Shown here: piece by piece, positions 61,730-64,000 of the stretch
Position numbering within the stretch: position 1 is the stretch's first letter
Layout: every line of letters begins with the position of its first letter
Assembly: GCA_026184775.1 (NCBI GenBank)
Contig: JANCYW010000007.1
Span: 248,001 to 312,000, forward strand
Length of the DNA stretch: 64,000 nt
Direction of reading: 5' to 3'
Source of the DNA: Cyanidium caldarium
Lineage: Eukaryota > Rhodophyta > Bangiophyceae > Cyanidiales > Cyanidiaceae
The notes under the pieces: generated by a model
Told to the model about the DNA's origin: nothing
Seen by the model: the letters and a program-made list of their open reading frames with translations, nothing else
Database searches by the model: none
Translations under genes and position numbers: made by a program

Positions 61730-64000
61730 ATGCAGAGAAAATTGAGGCGGTGGATCAATCAGTTGTTCATGTCCCGGAAACGAAGCATGCAACGACGACG
61801 CTGGCTGACGTGGCTGGTGATGCTCTGTTTGGCGCTGAGCGTACTGCAGGTGGCGCGCTTTTGGAGTGGCGCTCGGCGTTCGGTAACGATTACTGTGAAT
61901 GCCACAGCCAACGTCATCAACGGCAGTGGTAGAGTCGCGGCGGAGGATGCGGCCAAAATCGAGCGCCCCGGCCGTCAGGCGCTGGAAGGACGGGCGGCTC
62001 CACGCCTCGCCAAGGGGCTGCCGCGGAAATACACCGTGAGCAAAAATGGCGCGTACCCAGCGAAGCAGCACCACGTACCTCTGAGCGGTTCGTTGGCGGT
62101 GGTGGAGGCGTCCACCGAGTGGTCGGCACCCGCAGTCGCCTTACCGGGTTGTCTGGCGGTGTCGACGCGTAACCTCACGTTGCAAGCGGTGCTGCCGGTG
62201 TATGTGGCCACCTGTCCGCGGTGCCGACCGTCCGCGCTGGACGATATGTTGGCGTCGGCCGGCAGCGAGGCGGCGACCGCTGGCGGCGACTACGCCTATG
62301 TGGAGTTTTGGCGGAATGCCTCGGCGACGATGCCGCAGGCGTGTGCGTTGCGCGAGGCGGTGGGCGACCGCTGTCTGGCTCTCGATGCGACCACCCGTCA
62401 AGTAGTGCTGAACAAGACCGACGACTGTCTGTTGTTTCCGTGTAACCGCACGGCGGCGGAGGGCACTCCACCGCTCGACCTGGGGGTGTGGTTGAAACCG
62501 CGGCGCTCGCGACAACGAACATATCGCTGGAGCCGCTGGCAGGCGTACTGTGAGCGACAACGAGCCGAGGTGATGCCCGCAAACCGCCGACCGATGACGC
62601 CACTATGTGCCGCCTTCGATGCGATGGCGGCCACGCCGTGGGAACCACAACCGCTACCACTACACGTGCTCCACCGACGGCGCGGCTACACCGCCGCATC
62701 GCACGCGCTACTTCCCGTCGCGATGCCGCTGGTGGACCCGCTGATCGACATCGACGAGTCGTTTCGCGACCGCCACCTCGCCACCATCGGCATGATCACC
62801 GTGCGGCGATACCGCCCGCTCTCCCAGTTCACCCCCGAACAACTGGCGCTCACCGACTTTGCGCTCCACCGGCGGCTGCTGCCGTCGTTCAACGGCACCG
62901 ATCACACCATTCGTCGGGCCAAACCGGACGACCCCCGCGCGCAGGAGTGCCTCAGCGTGACGGACCTGCAGCAGCGCACTGTCGCGTACGCCGCCTGTGA
63001 AAAGCGCCACAACGATCCGTACGGACAGCATCAGGTGTGGTATACCGACCGCGGCCGCCTGTATAGCGTGTTGAGCCACGAGCTGTGCGTCGACGCGGTG
63101 AACATGAGCTCACTGCAACCGTGTCCAGCGCGTTACGCAGATTGTGGCGCGGCGTACGCGACCATGGCGTCGCTGCTGCTGAGCCTTTGGCGCGAGCCGA
63201 TGGTGCGCAGCGGGCGCGCCGCCAACCTCACCCACGAGTTGATCGACCGTGTGCATCTCTTCGTGGGCGGCACCGACGCCGATGCCGATTACTTGCGGGC
63301 GTTCTCCCGCAATTGCCATCGTGTCCCGGTGCATCGGTGGGACACCGAGTTTGCCGCGCACTGGCGCGACCTCGGCGCCCCGTCGCTGTCGGAGGTGGAG
63401 CGCCGCCGTCACGCCGCTGCCGCCACCAACTACTACGCCGCCATACGGCGACTGCATGAGCATAGCGACCGGCATCGCCATCTGATCCTCCTCGAGGACG
63501 ACGTGAAAGTGGCCGACGACGCGTGGCGGAATCAGATGGCGTCGCTGATGGCGCTGGAGCGTACGCGCGAGCGCCAGATGATGATGGACCCGCGCGGATA
63601 TCGCTTCGTGGGGGATGTCAAGCACACCGCCTACTTTATGCAGCTGTATGTGCCGTTGAATTGGCACGAACCGGATCGCGGTTGGCGATACGGCTGGCTG
63701 CGCAAGGAGAACATCTTCGGTACGCAGGCGATCCTGTTCGGAGCGGATGCGCGTGAGGCGCTGCTGCTGCATTACCGGCAGGCGATGACGCGGGCGCGCA
63801 GCGCCGCCAGCATTCCCAAGTACGACATCCACCTGCACAGTCTGTGGCAATTGGAATCGTACGGGCTGGCGCGTTCGTCCTTCGAGCACATGGGGTGCGC
63901 GTCGACCGGGCTGGGCGATGGCCGGCATCGGTCCCACACGTGGACCGCGGACGACGGGAGTGTGGGTGCAGTGCGCAGTGTGCCGACCGAGGCGGTGCCC
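61730..64000 (+). CDS. type II membrane glycosyltransferase with ricin-like segment, 3' partial
   Basis: An open frame runs to the right edge (757 codons so far), so the gene is incomplete. ATGs at 61682, 61730, 61769 and 61787 are all in frame. A basic N-terminus followed by RRRWLTWLVMLCLALSVLQVARFW is a signal anchor, implying a Golgi or ER lumenal enzyme. The stem and next part carry several N-x-S/T sequons and paired cysteines. Residues encoded at about 62950-63130 (ECLSVTDLQQRTVAYAAC, then QHQVWYTDRGRLYSVLSHELCVDA) resemble one ricin B/R-type lectin repeat. The following part has the GT-A acidic motif LILLEDDVKVADDAW and FMQLYVPLNWH, reminiscent of PGAP4-like and GT54-like enzymes. The donor sugar and acceptor are unknown. 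No stop is seen before the edge. Confidence 0.72.
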   Translation, partial: MQRKLRRWINQLFMSRKRSMQRRRWLTWLVMLCLALSVLQVARFWSGARRSVTITVNATANVINGSGRVAAEDAAKIERPGRQALEGRAAPRLAKGLPRKYTVSKNGAYPAKQHHVPLSGSLAVVEASTEWSAPAVALPGCLAVSTRNLTLQAVLPVYVATCPRCRPSALDDMLASAGSEAATAGGDYAYVEFWRNASATMPQACALREAVGDRCLALDATTRQVVLNKTDDCLLFPCNRTAAEGTPPLDLGVWLKPRRSRQRTYRWSRWQAYCERQRAEVMPANRRPMTPLCAAFDAMAATPWEPQPLPLHVLHRRRGYTAASHALLPVAMPLVDPLIDIDESFRDRHLATIGMITVRRYRPLSQFTPEQLALTDFALHRRLLPSFNGTDHTIRRAKPDDPRAQECLSVTDLQQRTVAYAACEKRHNDPYGQHQVWYTDRGRLYSVLSHELCVDAVNMSSLQPCPARYADCGAAYATMASLLLSLWREPMVRSGRAANLTHELIDRVHLFVGGTDADADYLRAFSRNCHRVPVHRWDTEFAAHWRDLGAPSLSEVERRRHAAAATNYYAAIRRLHEHSDRHRHLILLEDDVKVADDAWRNQMASLMALERTRERQMMMDPRGYRFVGDVKHTAYFMQLYVPLNWHEPDRGWRYGWLRKENIFGTQAILFGADAREALLLHYRQAMTRARSAASIPKYDIHLHSLWQLESYGLARSSFEHMGCASTGLGDGRHRSHTWTADDGSVGAVRSVPTEAVP

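Overview
The window looks like a nuclear chromosome segment of a unicellular red alga, most likely a cyanidiophyte (the Cyanidium / Cyanidioschyzon / Cyanidiococcus kind). Four things point there. The genes are clearly eukaryotic (VPS13, VPS25, TIP41, CTF8, homomeric ACC, HMG-CoA synthase). Nearly every one is a single uninterrupted reading frame, including an 11.2 kb VPS13 and a 7.7 kb ACC. The DNA is GC-rich and gene-dense. Several genes encode plastid proteins (phytoene synthase, bacterial-type L17, plant-type PFK, NDC1, RUS) whose presumed transit peptides carry Phe within the first four residues, a hallmark of red-algal and glaucophyte import. The species cannot be fixed from sequence reading alone.

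Layout. 1-8 kb: an EBP1/PA2G4 homologue cut by the left edge, a bHLH factor, plastid-type phosphofructokinase, ESCRT-II VPS25 and an RlmI-like methyltransferase. 8-14.5 kb: TIP41, an unrecognised charged protein divergent from a ribophorin-II-like OST subunit, plastid L17 and HMG-CoA synthase. 14.5-25.7 kb: homomeric acetyl-CoA carboxylase, an SLC33A1-type acetyl-CoA transporter and SDS22. 25.7-37.6 kb: stand-alone EgtD, a NUMOD3 protein, GRC3/NOL9, a DASS/TrkA-C transporter, CTF8, NDC1 and a D-amino-acid-oxidase-like enzyme. 38-49 kb: VPS13. 49-54.4 kb: CutA, RUS/DUF647, a 2OG-Fe(II) oxygenase and a diphthamide (DPH1/DPH2) protein. 54.4-64 kb: two tandem cytosolic GAPDH genes, phytoene synthase, CAP/Srv2 and a large type II membrane glycosyltransferase with a ricin-like segment that runs off the right edge.

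Genes on both strands alternate, with short convergent 3' ends and several short divergent promoters. There is no operon logic, but some neighbours share metabolism: ACC sits next to the acetyl-CoA transporter, and HMG-CoA synthase, phytoene synthase and NDC1 all touch isoprenoid or quinone chemistry. I saw no mobile element, virus-like element, CRISPR array, rRNA or convincing tRNA. Most of the window is housekeeping. The best leads are the patchwork (gene-conversion-like) GAPDH pair, the lectin-glycosyltransferase, the stand-alone EgtD, the cysteine-poor DPH protein, recurrent (AGC)n(AAC)n repeats in unrelated genes, and a possible structured element upstream of phytoene synthase. I found no clear undescribed multi-gene system.
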